The notes: generated by a model from the sequence alone, not told the origin. A stretch of DNA of 64,000 bases from Noviluteimonas gilva (GCF_009740395.1 NZ_WOXT01000002.1:372001-436000), one strand, 5' to 3'. Positions 35,970 to 45,950 are shown, numbered from the stretch's first letter. Numbers and translations are program-made.

Positions 35970-36920
35970 ATGCAAGAGATGTTTGCCAGGAACGACGTCG
36001 CCGGCGTGGATATTGCGTACGTCGCGGAAGGTCATCCCCGTCATCCAGCGATCGTGCTGGTCATGGGGATGGCGGCGCAACTGATTCATTGGCCACGGCC
36101 GTTCGTCGACGCGCTGCTGGCCCACGATTTTTACGTCGTTCGCATGGACAACCGGGATGCAGGTCGTTCGACGCATCTGCACAGCCTTCCAGCGCCCGAC
36201 TTCGCCGCAATCGCCGGCGGCAATCCGGCATCGGCGCCTTACTCGCTTGTCGACATGGCAAGCGATGTCATTGCGGTGCTCGACGCTCTCGGCGTCGCGC
36301 GGGCGCACGTGGCAGGCGCTTCGCTCGGTGGCGCCATTGCCCAGACCGCAGCGATCGCTTATCCGGAGCGCGTTGCTTCACTCACCTCGATCATGTCCAC
36401 GACGGGCGACACGGCTGTCGGTCAGGCGCATCCGAGCACCTTGGCCGCGGTGTTCAGCGGAAAGCCGATCAGCACCAAGGAGGCGTATGTGGATCGCATG
36501 GTGCGCGCGTACGAGATCAGCGGCGCGGGCACCTTTGCCAAGGACGCGTCCGAAATTCGGCGCGTTGCGAACCTTGCCTATGATCGCGGACACGACGACG
36601 CCGCAATGGCGAGGCAAGCCGCGGCGGCAATGGCCGCCGGTGACCGAACGACGCAACTTCGCCAGTTAGGAATTCCCACGCAGGTCGTTCATGGGCTTGC
36701 CGACACGGTCTGCGATCCGAGCGGCGGCATCGCGACGGCGACGGCGATCCCCGGCTCATGCTTGACGCTCGTCGAGGGCATGGGTCACAGCCTGCCGGAC
36801 ATTCTCTGCTCCCACTTCGCGGACCTGGTGGCGCGCGTGGCGCATCGCGCAATGCGACCTTCCGAATGGAAACCGCAGGATGCGCCGCGCTTGGTCGAAC
36901 GCCTCTGTGTCGATCGCTGA
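35970..36920 (+). CDS. Alpha/beta-hydrolase family protein
   Basis: A 316-residue hydrolase. The nucleophile elbow is HVAGASLGGAIAQ (Gly-x-Ser-x-Gly variant A-S-L-G-G), the oxyanion region is VLVMGMAAQLIHWP, and the late histidine is in EGMGHSLPD; NRDAGRS is typical of this family. The start ATG 35970 has AAGG nine bases before it and is preferred over ATG 35961. The substrate is unknown; aclacinomycin methylesterase-like and haloperoxidase-like proteins have this look. The convergent AraC-type regulator gene ends 22 bases away. Confidence 0.82.
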   Translation: MQEMFARNDVAGVDIAYVAEGHPRHPAIVLVMGMAAQLIHWPRPFVDALLAHDFYVVRMDNRDAGRSTHLHSLPAPDFAAIAGGNPASAPYSLVDMASDVIAVLDALGVARAHVAGASLGGAIAQTAAIAYPERVASLTSIMSTTGDTAVGQAHPSTLAAVFSGKPISTKEAYVDRMVRAYEISGAGTFAKDASEIRRVANLAYDRGHDDAAMARQAAAAMAAGDRTTQLRQLGIPTQVVHGLADTVCDPSGGIATATAIPGSCLTLVEGMGHSLPDILCSHFADLVARVAHRAMRPSEWKPQDAPRLVERLCVDR

Positions 36921-36942
36921 AAGCAGCCTGGCCGCCTGCGCC

Positions 36943-37968
36943 CTAGGCCAAGCCGCCCGCTGCATGGGCAAGGCGCCATTCCCGCGGAGACGAGCCGGTC
37001 CAACGTCGAAATGCGCGGCTGAACGAGGTTTGCTCCGCGTAACCCAGGCGCGTCGCGACTTCGATCAACTGCAGGGAGTGATCGTGCAGAAGCCTTGCAG
37101 ACTCCTCGCGGCGGAAGTCCTCGACGATGGCGTGGTATGTCCGATCCGTTTCCGCAAGCCTGCGTTGCAGCGTGCGTTCCGAGACGCCCAACAAACGCGC
37201 GAGTCGGGCAGGAGAAGCGCTGCCATCGGCCAACGCGCCACGAAGTCGCATGCGAACGGCCTGTTCAAGTGACGCCTCCTCGTCCTGCCGGACCAACGAA
37301 AGCGCGTGCGCCATTTGTCGGAGCGTTGCATGAAGAAACGCATCCGCTTTCTCGCATGGGGCATTCCAGGCATCGGCGCCGATGCGCAATTCCGCGCGCG
37401 GGTAATCCATGACAAGGGCGGAGCCATAGATCCGCTGGCGAACGGCCTCGTCGGAGGAGGCCGTGGCCGGGAGACCCACGAAGCGGCACTTGAAGCGTTC
37501 TCCACCCAGTTGGCGAAGGCGCGTGACCACGCATGCCAGCGTGAATTCCGCCGCCTCGGGTTCCAGCGCTTCTCGACCGACGACGCGAACGAGTCGCTCG
37601 CCGCGTTCCAGGTTCTCCACAAGGAGCGAGACGTCGCTGGCCACCATCGAAAAATGCAGGCGGGCCGACTCGACACTCCCACCCACGGTTTCGGCGCTGC
37701 CAACCAGATAGTCGAGCGCACCGAACGCGCCGAATGGGATGGCATCGGCCAGCGCGCTTGGAAGGCCGGCCCGGCGGTAGAGCTGCTGGGCGCGGGTCCA
37801 CATCCGCGTGTACGCATCGGGCGGAACGACGGCATCGGGATCGGTCGGGAGTGGCCCGACGGCCGCCCGAACCTGATCGGCATCCACACCCAGCGATGAA
37901 AGTGCGTCCAGTTGAAGACGCAGCGTGAGGGCGGGGAGGAACGCGCGGACAGCTGGCATCGGGTGCAC
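36943..37968 (-). CDS. AraC-family transcriptional regulator
   Basis: A 341-residue regulator. The N-terminal part (about 1-230) matches the Arabinose_bd-type ligand domain of OruR/ArgR-like AraC proteins (LDALSSLGVDADQVRAAVGP, AIPFGAFGALDYL). The C-terminal double helix-turn-helix runs from about 245, with RLARLLGVSERTLQRRL and LQLIEVATRLGYAEQTSFSRAFRRWTG, the AraC hallmark. The start is ATG 37968 or 37959. Neighbouring targets may include the convergent hydrolase, but no binding site is identified. Confidence 0.9.
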   Translation of the reverse strand: MHPMPAVRAFLPALTLRLQLDALSSLGVDADQVRAAVGPLPTDPDAVVPPDAYTRMWTRAQQLYRRAGLPSALADAIPFGAFGALDYLVGSAETVGGSVESARLHFSMVASDVSLLVENLERGERLVRVVGREALEPEAAEFTLACVVTRLRQLGGERFKCRFVGLPATASSDEAVRQRIYGSALVMDYPRAELRIGADAWNAPCEKADAFLHATLRQMAHALSLVRQDEEASLEQAVRMRLRGALADGSASPARLARLLGVSERTLQRRLAETDRTYHAIVEDFRREESARLLHDHSLQLIEVATRLGYAEQTSFSRAFRRWTGSSPREWRLAHAAGGLA

Positions 37969-38063
37969 GAAGAATGGCGTTGGATGGCAAGTCCGCGAGG
38001 ACGTGCATGCCTACGCTGCCCCCGTGCCCGACGCACGTCAACCCATCCCTCGCGAGAGCTTCC

Positions 38064-38591
38064 ATGTCCCTCCATCCCATCTTCCTGGCTGTCGTCCTGA
38101 TGGCCGCCGTCGCCGGATGCCGCACCGTCGATCCCATCGAACCGGCCCCAATCGGCCTGACAACGGCGACGCCGGCGCATCGCATCGATATCGCGCAAGC
38201 GCAATGGAGCGTGCCCGAGAGCGCGAAGATCACGGCGGGAGAACGCGCTTATCTGCAGACGCTGCTGCAAACCGAGTTGCAGGGTGCGTTGGCGAACGCG
38301 CCGCGCGACATCACCGTGGAGTCCAACATCACGCGCATCGATCCCGTTTCCGCGGGCTTGAACATCGCCTCTGCGCTGGTGCTGTTCCTGCCGTTCGACA
38401 AGGGCGGCGCAAGCGTTGAATTCGTCTGCCGAGACGCACGCACCGGCGCCACGCTCTCCAAGTTCACATCCAACATCAATCCCTCCATGGCCCACATGCG
38501 CGCCCGCTTTCGCCGCCTGGGTCCCGCCGAGATCGCCCTCCGCCAAGCGGCAGCCGAATTCGCGGCGCAGGTCGAGAAGTCGGTGCAATGA
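38064..38591 (+). CDS. Envelope lipoprotein of unknown function
   Basis: A 175-residue protein from ATG 38064. A lipoprotein signal with lipobox AVAGC (cysteine at residue 19) is clear. The mature part reads RIDIAQAQWSVPESAKITAGERAYLQTLL and has a hydrophobic stretch near 95-110 (AGLNIASALVLFLPF). The pattern resembles DUF3313/LptE-size lipoproteins, but I do not assign a family. The next gene codes for a two-helix membrane protein on the same strand. Confidence 0.68.
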   Translation: MSLHPIFLAVVLMAAVAGCRTVDPIEPAPIGLTTATPAHRIDIAQAQWSVPESAKITAGERAYLQTLLQTELQGALANAPRDITVESNITRIDPVSAGLNIASALVLFLPFDKGGASVEFVCRDARTGATLSKFTSNINPSMAHMRARFRRLGPAEIALRQAAAEFAAQVEKSVQ

Positions 38592-38733
38592 AGGGCGCTG
38601 AATTGTCAGTGCTTGCTGCGGCACTGCCTGCTTCTCGCCCATAGCGGACGGAGCCCGATCACGTTGTTGCGACCGTGGGTTTGGGAGGCTGCGTGCGCTC
38701 GCAGTGCGCATGTCCCTCGCAGGGAGCACCTCC

Positions 38734-39267
38734 ATGACAGGACCCTCGCCCATCACCGGCGAAGTGTCGAACCACAAGGTCGCCGCTTCATTCCCCTCGC
38801 AGCGCTCCGCGCAGCAAGCCGCCGCGGGCGTTGCTTCCACGTTGTCGCTGGGCGCGGCGCAGGTGCAACTCATCAGGCCGGGCGATCCGCATCCGGGCCG
38901 AAAGCTCGAACCGGAAAGCGCCGGCATCTGGCGCACGATCGTCGTCGCCCACGTGCGATTGGGGATCGTCGGCGCCATCGTCGGTGCCATCGCATTCTTC
39001 ACGATGAATGCGATGGGCATTCGATTCATCGTCAACTCCCCGGTCGCGGCGTTCCTGGTGCTCGTCTTCTTCGGTTTGATCGGAGGCCTGCTTCTCGGCG
39101 GCTTGGTGTCGCTGCGTCCGGACCACGACCGCATGGTCGAAGCCACGCGCGAGGCGATGGAAGAAGGCCAGACGACGGTCGTCGTGCATGCGTTCTCGGC
39201 CGAACAACGCGCGCAAGCCGCAGAGCTTCTGCGCGCATCCGGTGGAGACGTGACGTCGACGCTGTGA
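38734..39267 (+). CDS. Two-helix membrane protein with flanking soluble domains
   Basis: A 177-residue protein from ATG 38734, preceded by a GGAG site. Two adjacent hydrophobic segments at about residues 75-95 (RLGIVGAIVGAIAFFTMNAM) and 103-128 (VAAFLVLVFFGLIGGLLLGG) form a Gly-rich hairpin. The N-terminal (VAASFPSQRSAQQAAAGV) and C-terminal (TTVVVHAFSAEQRAQAAELL) parts look like the two halves of a ferredoxin-like fold that acts on membrane stress proteins of the general-stress-17M type. Function is not known. Upstream bases 38592-38733 show nothing specific. Confidence 0.62.
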   Translation: MTGPSPITGEVSNHKVAASFPSQRSAQQAAAGVASTLSLGAAQVQLIRPGDPHPGRKLEPESAGIWRTIVVAHVRLGIVGAIVGAIAFFTMNAMGIRFIVNSPVAAFLVLVFFGLIGGLLLGGLVSLRPDHDRMVEATREAMEEGQTTVVVHAFSAEQRAQAAELLRASGGDVTSTL

Positions 39268-39312
39268 CAGTGCGTCCGAAAGACGCGCATGTCTGCGAAA
39301 GGTTGCGGAACG

Positions 39313-39339
39313 AAAAAGGCCCGCACTTGGCGGGCCTTT
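39313..39339 (-). terminator. Rho-independent terminator after tRNA-Pro
   Basis: A 10-bp stem AAAGGCCCGC (39315-39324) with GCGGGCCTTT (39330-39339) encloses ACTTG. On the reverse strand it runs into TTTTT (39317-39313), as expected for the tRNA transcript ending 18 bases earlier. It can also stop transcription from the gene at 38734-39267. Confidence 0.85.
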
Positions 39340-39357
39340 CGAATGCGGCTTGAAAAT

Positions 39358-39434
<77 letters not shown>

Positions 39435-39449
39435 ACAGCCGAGCCGCGA

Positions 39450-39479
39450 ATTCTAGCGGGACGCCCGAGCCCGAGGCAA
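39450..39479 (-). promoter_or_regulatory. Promoter of tRNA-Pro
   Basis: On the reverse strand a -35 TTGCCT (39479-39474) and a -10 TAGAAT (39455-39450) are 18 bases apart. The predicted start lies about 8 bases before the mature tRNA end at 39434. The G/C-rich spacer side of the -10 may be a discriminator typical of stable RNA genes. Confidence 0.6.
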
Positions 39480-39601
39480 GCCTCGGATGCTGTGGATGCG
39501 GGTGGGGCAGGGGTATCGCGCCCAGCCGCTAGACTATGCGGCTTGCGGCCGGCCACGGCGGATTGCCCGGCGCCGGCGCCCTTGAACCCCTGGAGCCTGC
39601 A

Positions 39602-40972
39602 TTGAGCACGCCGATCAAGCCCCGCACGCCATCGGGCGTCATGGAACTGCTCCCGCGCGACCAGATCGCCTTCCAGCGCATGCTGGACACGATCCGCCGC
39701 ACCTTCGAGCAGTTCGGCTTCCTGCCGGTGGAAACCCCGGTGATGGAACTGTCCGACGTCCTGCTGACCAAATCCGGCGGCGACACCGAGCGCCAGGTCT
39801 ATTTCGTGCAATCCACCGGCGCGCTCGACAACGCGGCCAAGGACGGGCGGCCGGAGCTGGCGCTGCGTTTCGACCTCACGGTCCCGCTGGCCCGTTACGT
39901 CGCCGAACATGAACACGACCTCGCGTTCCCCTTCCGCCGGTACCAGATGCAGCGCGTCTACCGCGGCGAGCGTGCCCAGAGCGGGCGCTATCGCGAGTTC
40001 TACCAGTGCGACATCGATGTGATCGGCAAGGATTCGCTGTCGCCGCGTTTCGACGCGGAGATCCCGGCGGTCATCGCATCGGTGTTCGAACACCTGGCGA
40101 TCGGCGACTTCACCATCCACTTCAACCATCGCAAGTTGCTGCGCGGCTATTTCGAAGGTTTGGGCATCGGCGATGGCGAGCAACAGACGGCGGTGCTTCG
40201 CGAACTCGACAAGCTCGACAAGCGCGGGCCCGATGCGGTGCGCGCGACGCTGCTGGGTGAGGGTTACGGACTGTCGCAGGACGTGGTCGATGCGCTGATG
40301 TCGTTCTCGCAGGTGCGTTCGAACGGACACGTGGATGCGCTGGTGAAGCTCGATGATTTCCCCCAGGGCACCGCGTTGTTCGAAGAAGGCCGCGCGGAGC
40401 TGCGCGCGATCCTCGCGCAATTGCAGGCACTCGGCGTGCCGGAACATCGTTACGCGTTGAACCTGTCGATCGCGCGCGGCCTGGATTACTACACCGGCAT
40501 CGTCTACGAAACCTTCCTCGATGCGCATCCGCAGATCGGTTCGATCTGCTCGGGCGGCCGTTACGACAATCTCGCGAGCCACTACACCAAGTCGAAGTTG
40601 CCGGGCGTCGGCATTTCGATCGGGCTGACGCGCCTGTTCTATCAGCTGCAGAAGGCCGGGCTGGTGTCGACGGCCGCGAGTTCCGTCGACGTGCTCGTCT
40701 CGCTGATGGACGATGCGCTGTTGCCCGACGCACTCGCGCTTTCGCAGCGCCTGCGTGCGGCGGGCATGAATGTCGAAACGCAACTGGAGCCGCGCAAGCT
40801 GGCCAAGCAATTGCAATACGCCGATCGCGCCGGCATCCGCTTCGTCGCCATTCGCGGCGAGGATGAAATCTCGCGCGGCGTTGTGGCCGTCAAGGACATG
40901 CGCAGCGGCGATCAGTTCGAACTCACCGAAGCCGACCTGCCGGCGAAGTTGCATCAGGAGACCGTGCGATGA
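39602..40972 (+). CDS. hisS: Histidyl-tRNA synthetase
   Basis: Class II synthetase charging tRNA-His; 456 residues. I start it at TTG 39602 because a GGAG site lies 8 bases upstream and the product then begins [19 protein letters not shown], as homologues do. Motif 2 is [27 protein letters not shown]; the HisA histidine-specific motif is [11 protein letters not shown]; motif 3 follows SGGRYDNL with [13 protein letters not shown]-terminal anticodon-binding domain completes it. It is coupled by ATGA to the ammonia-lyase gene. Confidence 0.94.
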   Translation: MSTPIKPRTPSGVMELLPRDQIAFQRMLDTIRRTFEQFGFLPVETPVMELSDVLLTKSGGDTERQVYFVQSTGALDNAAKDGRPELALRFDLTVPLARYVAEHEHDLAFPFRRYQMQRVYRGERAQSGRYREFYQCDIDVIGKDSLSPRFDAEIPAVIASVFEHLAIGDFTIHFNHRKLLRGYFEGLGIGDGEQQTAVLRELDKLDKRGPDAVRATLLGEGYGLSQDVVDALMSFSQVRSNGHVDALVKLDDFPQGTALFEEGRAELRAILAQLQALGVPEHRYALNLSIARGLDYYTGIVYETFLDAHPQIGSICSGGRYDNLASHYTKSKLPGVGISIGLTRLFYQLQKAGLVSTAASSVDVLVSLMDDALLPDALALSQRLRAAGMNVETQLEPRKLAKQLQYADRAGIRFVAIRGEDEISRGVVAVKDMRSGDQFELTEADLPAKLHQETVR

Positions 40973-42852
40973 GACCCGTTCGCCTCGATGGGCGCTCGCT
41001 GACGCAGCGCATGTTGGTGGAAGTCGCGCACGGCGCGATCGTGGAGCTCGATGCCGGTTCGTTGAAAGCCGTCGCGCGTGCGGCGGAATTCCTCGCCGAA
41101 CAGGTCGCGCGCGAAGAACCGATCTATGGCGTCTCCACTGGCTTCGGCAGCAACGCCGACAAGTTGCTCGGCGCGCGTCCGTTGCGCGATGCGAAGTCGG
41201 GGCGTTCGCTGCATGTCGAACTGCAGGACAACCTGATCGTCACGCACGCGGTGTGCGTCGGCGATCCGTTCTCGCCGGAAGTCGTGCGCGCGATGATGTG
41301 CATCCGCATCAACACGCTGCTGCGCGGGCATTCGGGCATTCGCGTCGAAACGCTGCAGGCGATGGCCGCGATGCTCAATGCGGGCGTCGTGCCGGTCGTG
41401 CCGCAGCTTGGTTCTGTCGGCGCTTCGGGCGATCTTGCGCCGCTGTCGCACCTGGCCATCGTGTTGATCGGTGGCGGCGAAGCATTCGTCGACGGCGAAC
41501 GCGTGTCGGGTGGCGAAGCCTTGCGACGCAAGGGCCTGCACCCGGTGTCGCTGTCGTACAAGGAAGGGCTCGCGCTCAACAACGGTACGGCGCAGATGCT
41601 CGCGTGCGGTTCGCTCGCGTTGCAGCGCCTGGAAGAATTGCTGGACACGGCCGACATCGCCGCGGCGATGACGATCGACGCCTTCGCCGGACGCCTGGGT
41701 GCGTTCGCCGAAGAAGTGCATGCGCTGCGCCCGCATCCGGGCCAGGTGCATGCGGCTGAACATCTGCGTCAATTGCTCGACGGTTCGACGCTCGCCGACA
41801 TCCCGTATCACCTCGTGCCGAAGTTCCGCGCATGGACGCCGAACGCGTGGGACGACGATGCCTCGCGCGACCTGTCCTTCGACATCGGTTGGGATTGGGT
41901 GCCGTTCTCGGCGCGCCACGGCCGCGAGAAGTTCTACAAGCGCTTCCGCCCGTTCCGCGGCGGCAAGAAGCACCAGCCGCAGGACAGTTATTCGCTGCGC
42001 TGCGTTCCACAGGTGCACGGTGCCGTGCGCGATGCGATGGAGCAGGCCCGGCGCGTGTTCGACGTCGAGCTCAACTCGGTCACCGACAACCCGCTCGTGT
42101 TCCCCGATGCGCAGGCGCAGCACGTGGAAGAGCAGGTGATTTCCGCCGGTCACTTCCACGGCATGCCGCTCGCGCTGGCGATGAGCTACGTCAAGGCCGC
42201 GATCCCGGTGCTCGCGTCGATCAGCGAGCGCCGCCTCAACAAGCTCGTCGATCCGGCGACCAACGACGGCCTGCCGGCCTTCCTGATCGGTAACGAAGAC
42301 GGCACCGAATCGGGCCTGATGATCGTGCAGTACACCGCCGCGGCGATCGTCAACGATCTCGCCAGCCGCGCGATGCCGGCCTCCGTGTATTCGATCCCGA
42401 CCAGCGCGAACGCCGAAGACCACGTCTCGATGGGCGCGAACGAAGCGCGCCACGTGCTCGCGATGGTCGCCGATCTCGGCAAGGTGCTGGGCCTGGAACT
42501 GATGACCGCCGCGCAGGCGCTCGACTTGCGTCGCGACATGATCAACGCCGCGCGTTCGCTCGCCGATCGCGCGGATGCCGAAGCGTTCGCGACCAAGGTG
42601 CACGGCGGGCCGTTGAAGGACGACGCGGATCGCGCGCGCTTCCTCGCCGAAGTCGATGGCCTGCGCGCAGAGCTCGCCGACGCCGCCGACTTCCGTCCGG
42701 GTCGCGCGGTGGAAGCAGCGCATGCCGCGATTCGCATGCGCATCGCGGCGATGGATCGCGACCGCGCGCTCGACGGCGACGTGGCGATGGCGGTGCGGTT
42801 GGTGACGGAGAACGTCGTGCTCGATGCCGCACGTGCGGCGTTGAACGACTAA
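40969..42852 (+). CDS. Aromatic amino-acid ammonia-lyase (HAL/PAL/TAL family), enlarged
   Basis: A 627-residue lyase using the self-made MIO group: the Ala-Ser-Gly tripeptide is in [14 protein letters not shown]. The substrate-selecting region is [14 protein letters not shown]; a Thr-His pair there is closer to histidine lyases (Ser-His) than to phenylalanine lyases. [14 protein letters not shown] and [10 protein letters not shown] are conserved. It is about 115 residues longer than HutH (about 510). Part of the excess is a Trp- and Lys/Arg-rich block at residues 276-336, and the C-terminus is also longer. No hutU, hutI or hutG is near, so histidine degradation is not supported by context; it follows hisS with an ATGA overlap. 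Confidence 0.85.
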   Translation: MRPVRLDGRSLTQRMLVEVAHGAIVELDAGSLKAVARAAEFLAEQVAREEPIYGVSTGFGSNADKLLGARPLRDAKSGRSLHVELQDNLIVTHAVCVGDPFSPEVVRAMMCIRINTLLRGHSGIRVETLQAMAAMLNAGVVPVVPQLGSVGASGDLAPLSHLAIVLIGGGEAFVDGERVSGGEALRRKGLHPVSLSYKEGLALNNGTAQMLACGSLALQRLEELLDTADIAAAMTIDAFAGRLGAFAEEVHALRPHPGQVHAAEHLRQLLDGSTLADIPYHLVPKFRAWTPNAWDDDASRDLSFDIGWDWVPFSARHGREKFYKRFRPFRGGKKHQPQDSYSLRCVPQVHGAVRDAMEQARRVFDVELNSVTDNPLVFPDAQAQHVEEQVISAGHFHGMPLALAMSYVKAAIPVLASISERRLNKLVDPATNDGLPAFLIGNEDGTESGLMIVQYTAAAIVNDLASRAMPASVYSIPTSANAEDHVSMGANEARHVLAMVADLGKVLGLELMTAAQALDLRRDMINAARSLADRADAEAFATKVHGGPLKDDADRARFLAEVDGLRAELADAADFRPGRAVEAAHAAIRMRIAAMDRDRALDGDVAMAVRLVTENVVLDAARAALND

Positions 42853-43304
42853 GCCGCGCCTTCGAACGCGATCAGCATCCGGCCGAGGCGGTCGCGTTCT
42901 TCTTCGTCGATCGGCGAGTCGGCGTCGTCGAGGATGCCTTTGACGAGGTAGTAGTCCGTCTCGTTGCGGAGTGCGCCGCGTTTGAGAATGGCCTTGTAAC
43001 GAGCGGCGTAGCGGCGACGGAGTTCGGTGAGCGTCAGGACGCCGGCGTTCCGAAGGTGCGCGTCGATTTCGCGGATGCCTTCGAGTGGTATGTCGCACAC
43101 GCCCTCGAGGATGTCATTGACCCCTTGTCGCGCGCCGGCGAGCGCTTGCGTCAGTCCGAATCGCGCGCGTATTCGGGGGCCCACGTGCGCGGGATGTGAC
43201 TCGCTGGCCGGGTCGACTTTCCAGACCTCCGTCGACCACAGGTTGATGAACGCGGAGAGCTCCGCGTACTCGCGTTCCTTGTCCTCGGCAGGGCGACGTG
43301 GCAT
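42849..43304 (-). CDS. Hypothetical protein
   Basis: A 151-residue soluble, charged protein from ATG 43304 (MPRRPAEDKERE). Segments such as RARFGLTQALAGARQGVNDILE and RNETDYYLVKGILDDADSPIDEEERDRL suggest a mostly helical fold. No signal peptide or membrane helix. I do not recognise the family. Its TAG stop overlaps the TAA of the ammonia-lyase by four bases (CTAA 42849-42852), and its start is 25 bases from the divergent metallophosphatase. Confidence 0.6.
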   Translation of the reverse strand: MPRRPAEDKEREYAELSAFINLWSTEVWKVDPASESHPAHVGPRIRARFGLTQALAGARQGVNDILEGVCDIPLEGIREIDAHLRNAGVLTLTELRRRYAARYKAILKRGALRNETDYYLVKGILDDADSPIDEEERDRLGRMLIAFEGAA

Positions 43305-43329
43305 GGAAACATCATGGCATGATCGCGCC

Positions 43330-44589
43330 ATGCGCCCGATCCCCTTTGCCCTGCTGCTGTGCCTCGCGTGCGTGCCGATGACCGCTCGCCCTGGCGACGA
43401 GGGGCAACGCTTCCTGGTCTTCGGCGACCCGCAGCCCAAGTCGGCCACGGACGTGGATTACTTCTTGCGCGACATCGTCGAGCCGGCGCGACCCGTCGCC
43501 AAGGGCAGTGTCGCGACGATCGTCCTCGGCGATATCTCCAACGACGACCCGGCGTTGTATCCGGGGGTGAAGTCGGCGACGAAGCGGCTCGGCATCCCCG
43601 TTTTCTTCGCGCCCGGCAACCACGACATGGATGCCGGTGCCGAATCGGATGTCGCGTCGCTGGTCAGCTTTCGCAAGGCCTTCGGCGCGGATACGTATTT
43701 GCGCAAGTTCGATTCAGCGAACGTCATCGTGCTCGACGATGTGATCGCGCGACCGGGTCAGTCGCCGGGTTACGTCGGCGGCTTGCGCGAGGATCAGTTC
43801 AAGCAGATCGAAGGGTGGCTGCGCGATCTGCCGCGCGACAAGCTCCTCATCCTGGCCGCGCACATTCCGTTCTTCGACAACTCGGAAGTGGAAGGTTGGG
43901 AGAACTTCCGCTCCGCCGATCGCAAGCGCCTGTTCGCATTGCTGCAGCCCTTCCCGCACGTGTTGTTGCTGAGTGCGCATACGCACAACCAGCAGCATTA
44001 CTTCCATGGCGCGAAGGACGGGTGGCAGGGCGCACAACCGCTGCACGAGTACAACGTGGGCGCCGCGTGCGGGGCGTTCTGGTCGGGTGTGGCCGATGCG
44101 CAGGGCATTCCCGATGCGACGATGAGCGACGGCACGCCGAATGGATTTGCGACGCTCGATGTGAAGCGCGACGGCAGCTACGCGCTCGCCTGGCATCCGG
44201 CGCGCGATCCGGCCGACACGCAAATCGCGCTGCACGCGCCGAAAGTGTTGCGTCGTGGCGCGTGGCCCGCGTGGGGCGTGTACGCGAACGTGTACATGGG
44301 CCATGCCGGCACGCGCGTGGAGTATCGCGTCGACGACGGCGACTGGATGCCGATGCGGCGCGTGGCGCAGCCCGATCCGCGGCTCGTGGAAGAGAACGTG
44401 CGCGACGACGCGGCGGAGACCTTGCGCGGGTTCGATCGTTCGCCCGAGGCGGAACCGTCGACGCACATTTGGCGGGGTGCGTTGCCGACGAAGCTCGATG
44501 CCGGCGCGCACACGGTCGAAGTGCGGGCGTTCGATACGTGGCGCGGGGAGACGCGCGCGAAGACGACGTATCGATTGTCGGAGCCTTGA
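43330..44589 (+). CDS. Secreted calcineurin-like metallophosphatase
   Basis: A 419-residue exported phosphoesterase. The signal peptide is PFALLLCLACVPMTA. The catalytic core has the metallophosphatase blocks FGDPQPK, VLGDISND, PGNHDMDAG, ILAAHIPFF and SAHTHNQQHYF, which provide the two-metal site. The C-terminal part (about 280-419, starting near NGFATLDVKRDGSYALAWHPA) matches the C-terminal domain found with secreted metallophosphatases of this type. The substrate is unknown; phosphate scavenging from extracellular esters is plausible. The stop lies at the edge of an inverted-repeat region. Confidence 0.88.
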   Translation: MRPIPFALLLCLACVPMTARPGDEGQRFLVFGDPQPKSATDVDYFLRDIVEPARPVAKGSVATIVLGDISNDDPALYPGVKSATKRLGIPVFFAPGNHDMDAGAESDVASLVSFRKAFGADTYLRKFDSANVIVLDDVIARPGQSPGYVGGLREDQFKQIEGWLRDLPRDKLLILAAHIPFFDNSEVEGWENFRSADRKRLFALLQPFPHVLLLSAHTHNQQHYFHGAKDGWQGAQPLHEYNVGAACGAFWSGVADAQGIPDATMSDGTPNGFATLDVKRDGSYALAWHPARDPADTQIALHAPKVLRRGAWPAWGVYANVYMGHAGTRVEYRVDDGDWMPMRRVAQPDPRLVEENVRDDAAETLRGFDRSPEAEPSTHIWRGALPTKLDAGAHTVEVRAFDTWRGETRAKTTYRLSEP

Positions 44590-44592
44590 ACT

Positions 44593-44700
44593 CCCTCCCC
44601 TGCGGGCAGGGGAGGGCTGGGGTAGGGTTGTGTCAGTTCGCTGCGATCTTCAACCCCCCGATTCGCGCGAAGCGCGAATCACCCCCCCTTACACGGGGGG
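44593..44700. repeat. Cluster of three G/C-rich hairpins between metallophosphatase and mtnC
   Basis: First hairpin: CCCTCCCCTGC (44593-44603) with GCAGGGGAGGG (44606-44616). Second: GATTCGCGC (44660-44668) with GCGCGAATC (44672-44680), loop GAA. Third: CCCCCC (44683-44688) with GGGGGG (44695-44700). The last two, read on the reverse strand, align with the 6297-6349 element with compensating base changes in both stems. The mtnC stop TAA (reverse 44691-44689) lies in the loop of the third hairpin. Confidence 0.75.
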
Positions 44701-45390
44701 TAGGGCGATGTCGGCGAACGATTCGACGCGCTCGTGCCCATGCGTCGCTTCACCCGTGCGCGCCCGCGGATAATCCTCGCGCCGATCCAGCAACACCGTG
44801 CGCATCCCGGCATCACGCGCCGCGTCGAGTTCTTCGACGATATCCGACAGGAAGACGATGTCCCCGGCATTCCCGCCGTACTCTGCGGCGATGCGTCGAT
44901 AGCTGTCCGCATCGCGCTTGTGCCCGACTGCAGTGTCGAACCAACCGCTGAACATCTCCGTCAGATCGCCCGCATCCGTGTGGCCGAACAACAACTTTTG
45001 CGCGGGCACCGAGCCGGACGAATACACCGCCAACGGAAGCCCCGCATCGCGCCATGCACGCAACGCGGGCGCGACATCCGGATACAGCGGCGCGGTGAAA
45101 TCCGCATTGCGATAGCCGGCTTCCCACACCATGCCTTGCAGCGCCTTGAGCGCGGTGTGCTTGCGGTCTTCGTCGATCCAGCCCTGCAGCGTCTCGACGA
45201 TCATGTCGTCGGTGCAGACGCCGCCGTTTTCCATCGCGACCTGGTCGAGCCAGTGCCGCACGTCCGGTTCATTGCCATGCTCGCGCACGAAACCCGGCAA
45301 CGCACGACGCGCATACGGGAACAACACGTCGCGCACGAAAGAGATGCTGCTGGTGGTGCCTTCGATGTCGGTCAGGATGCGCGTTGCCAT
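44689..45390 (-). CDS. mtnC: Enolase-phosphatase E1
   Basis: Bifunctional HAD enzyme of methionine salvage that enolises and dephosphorylates 2,3-diketo-5-methylthiopentyl-1-phosphate to acireductone. The 233-residue protein begins [18 protein letters not shown] (motif I DIEGTT), with [16 protein letters not shown] and [17 protein letters not shown] as later motifs. It overlaps mtnD by one base (TGATG). Its last codons are encoded by a repeat element. Confidence 0.95.
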   Translation of the reverse strand: MATRILTDIEGTTSSISFVRDVLFPYARRALPGFVREHGNEPDVRHWLDQVAMENGGVCTDDMIVETLQGWIDEDRKHTALKALQGMVWEAGYRNADFTAPLYPDVAPALRAWRDAGLPLAVYSSGSVPAQKLLFGHTDAGDLTEMFSGWFDTAVGHKRDADSYRRIAAEYGGNAGDIVFLSDIVEELDAARDAGMRTVLLDRREDYPRARTGEATHGHERVESFADIALPPV

Positions 45391-45950
45391 CACTCGCGCG
45401 CCTGCCCGACTTCGTAACGCGGGAAGCGTGTTGCGATATCGGCGCCGGTGAAATGGCCGACCCAACCATCGGGCTCGGTGAAGAAGCGGATCGCGACGAA
45501 GCGCGGCTCCGGCCCCATGTCGAACCAATGCGTCATGCCATCGGGCACGGCGACGAGATCGCCGGCCTCGCACAACAACTCGTAGACACGGCCGTCGGCG
45601 TGCAGCGTGAACAGGCCCGAGCCATCGACGAAGAAGCGCACTTCGTCTTCCTTGTGGAAGTGTTCGTCTAGGAACTTCTTCCGCATCTCGTCGCGATTGG
45701 GGTTGTCGGGCGTGATGCTCACGACGTCGACCGTGCGGAAGCCGTGCGCTTCCACGAGGCGATCGATGTCGCGCTTGTACGCGGCCATGACCACTTCGGG
45801 CGAATCGCCGGCCTTCACCGGTTGCACCGCTTCCCAGCGTTCGAACGCGACCTTGATCGGCTTGAGTTCGCGCGAGATGTCTTCCAGCGTGCGTGCGACG
45901 ACGACGGGCTGGTCGGGATGCTCTTCCTCGAAGATGCGCAGGCGGCTCAT
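45390..45950 (-). CDS. mtnD: Acireductone dioxygenase
   Basis: Cupin metal enzyme (Fe2+ or Ni2+) that oxidises acireductone to the keto acid of methionine plus formate in the on-pathway reaction. The 186-residue protein has the metal-binding HxHxxxxE pattern in [15 protein letters not shown] and the later histidine in [13 protein letters not shown] 45950 overlaps the mtnB stop. It stands between mtnB and mtnC in pathway-related order. Confidence 0.95.
   Translation of the reverse strand: MSRLRIFEEEHPDQPVVVARTLEDISRELKPIKVAFERWEAVQPVKAGDSPEVVMAAYKRDIDRLVEAHGFRTVDVVSITPDNPNRDEMRKKFLDEHFHKEDEVRFFVDGSGLFTLHADGRVYELLCEAGDLVAVPDGMTHWFDMGPEPRFVAIRFFTEPDGWVGHFTGADIATRFPRYEVGQARE

Noticed and set aside
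42849-43448. Longer start for the 151-residue hypothetical protein (up to 43448)
   Set aside because: The extension would cover the signal peptide region of the divergent metallophosphatase, and its sequence looks like the antisense of that gene.
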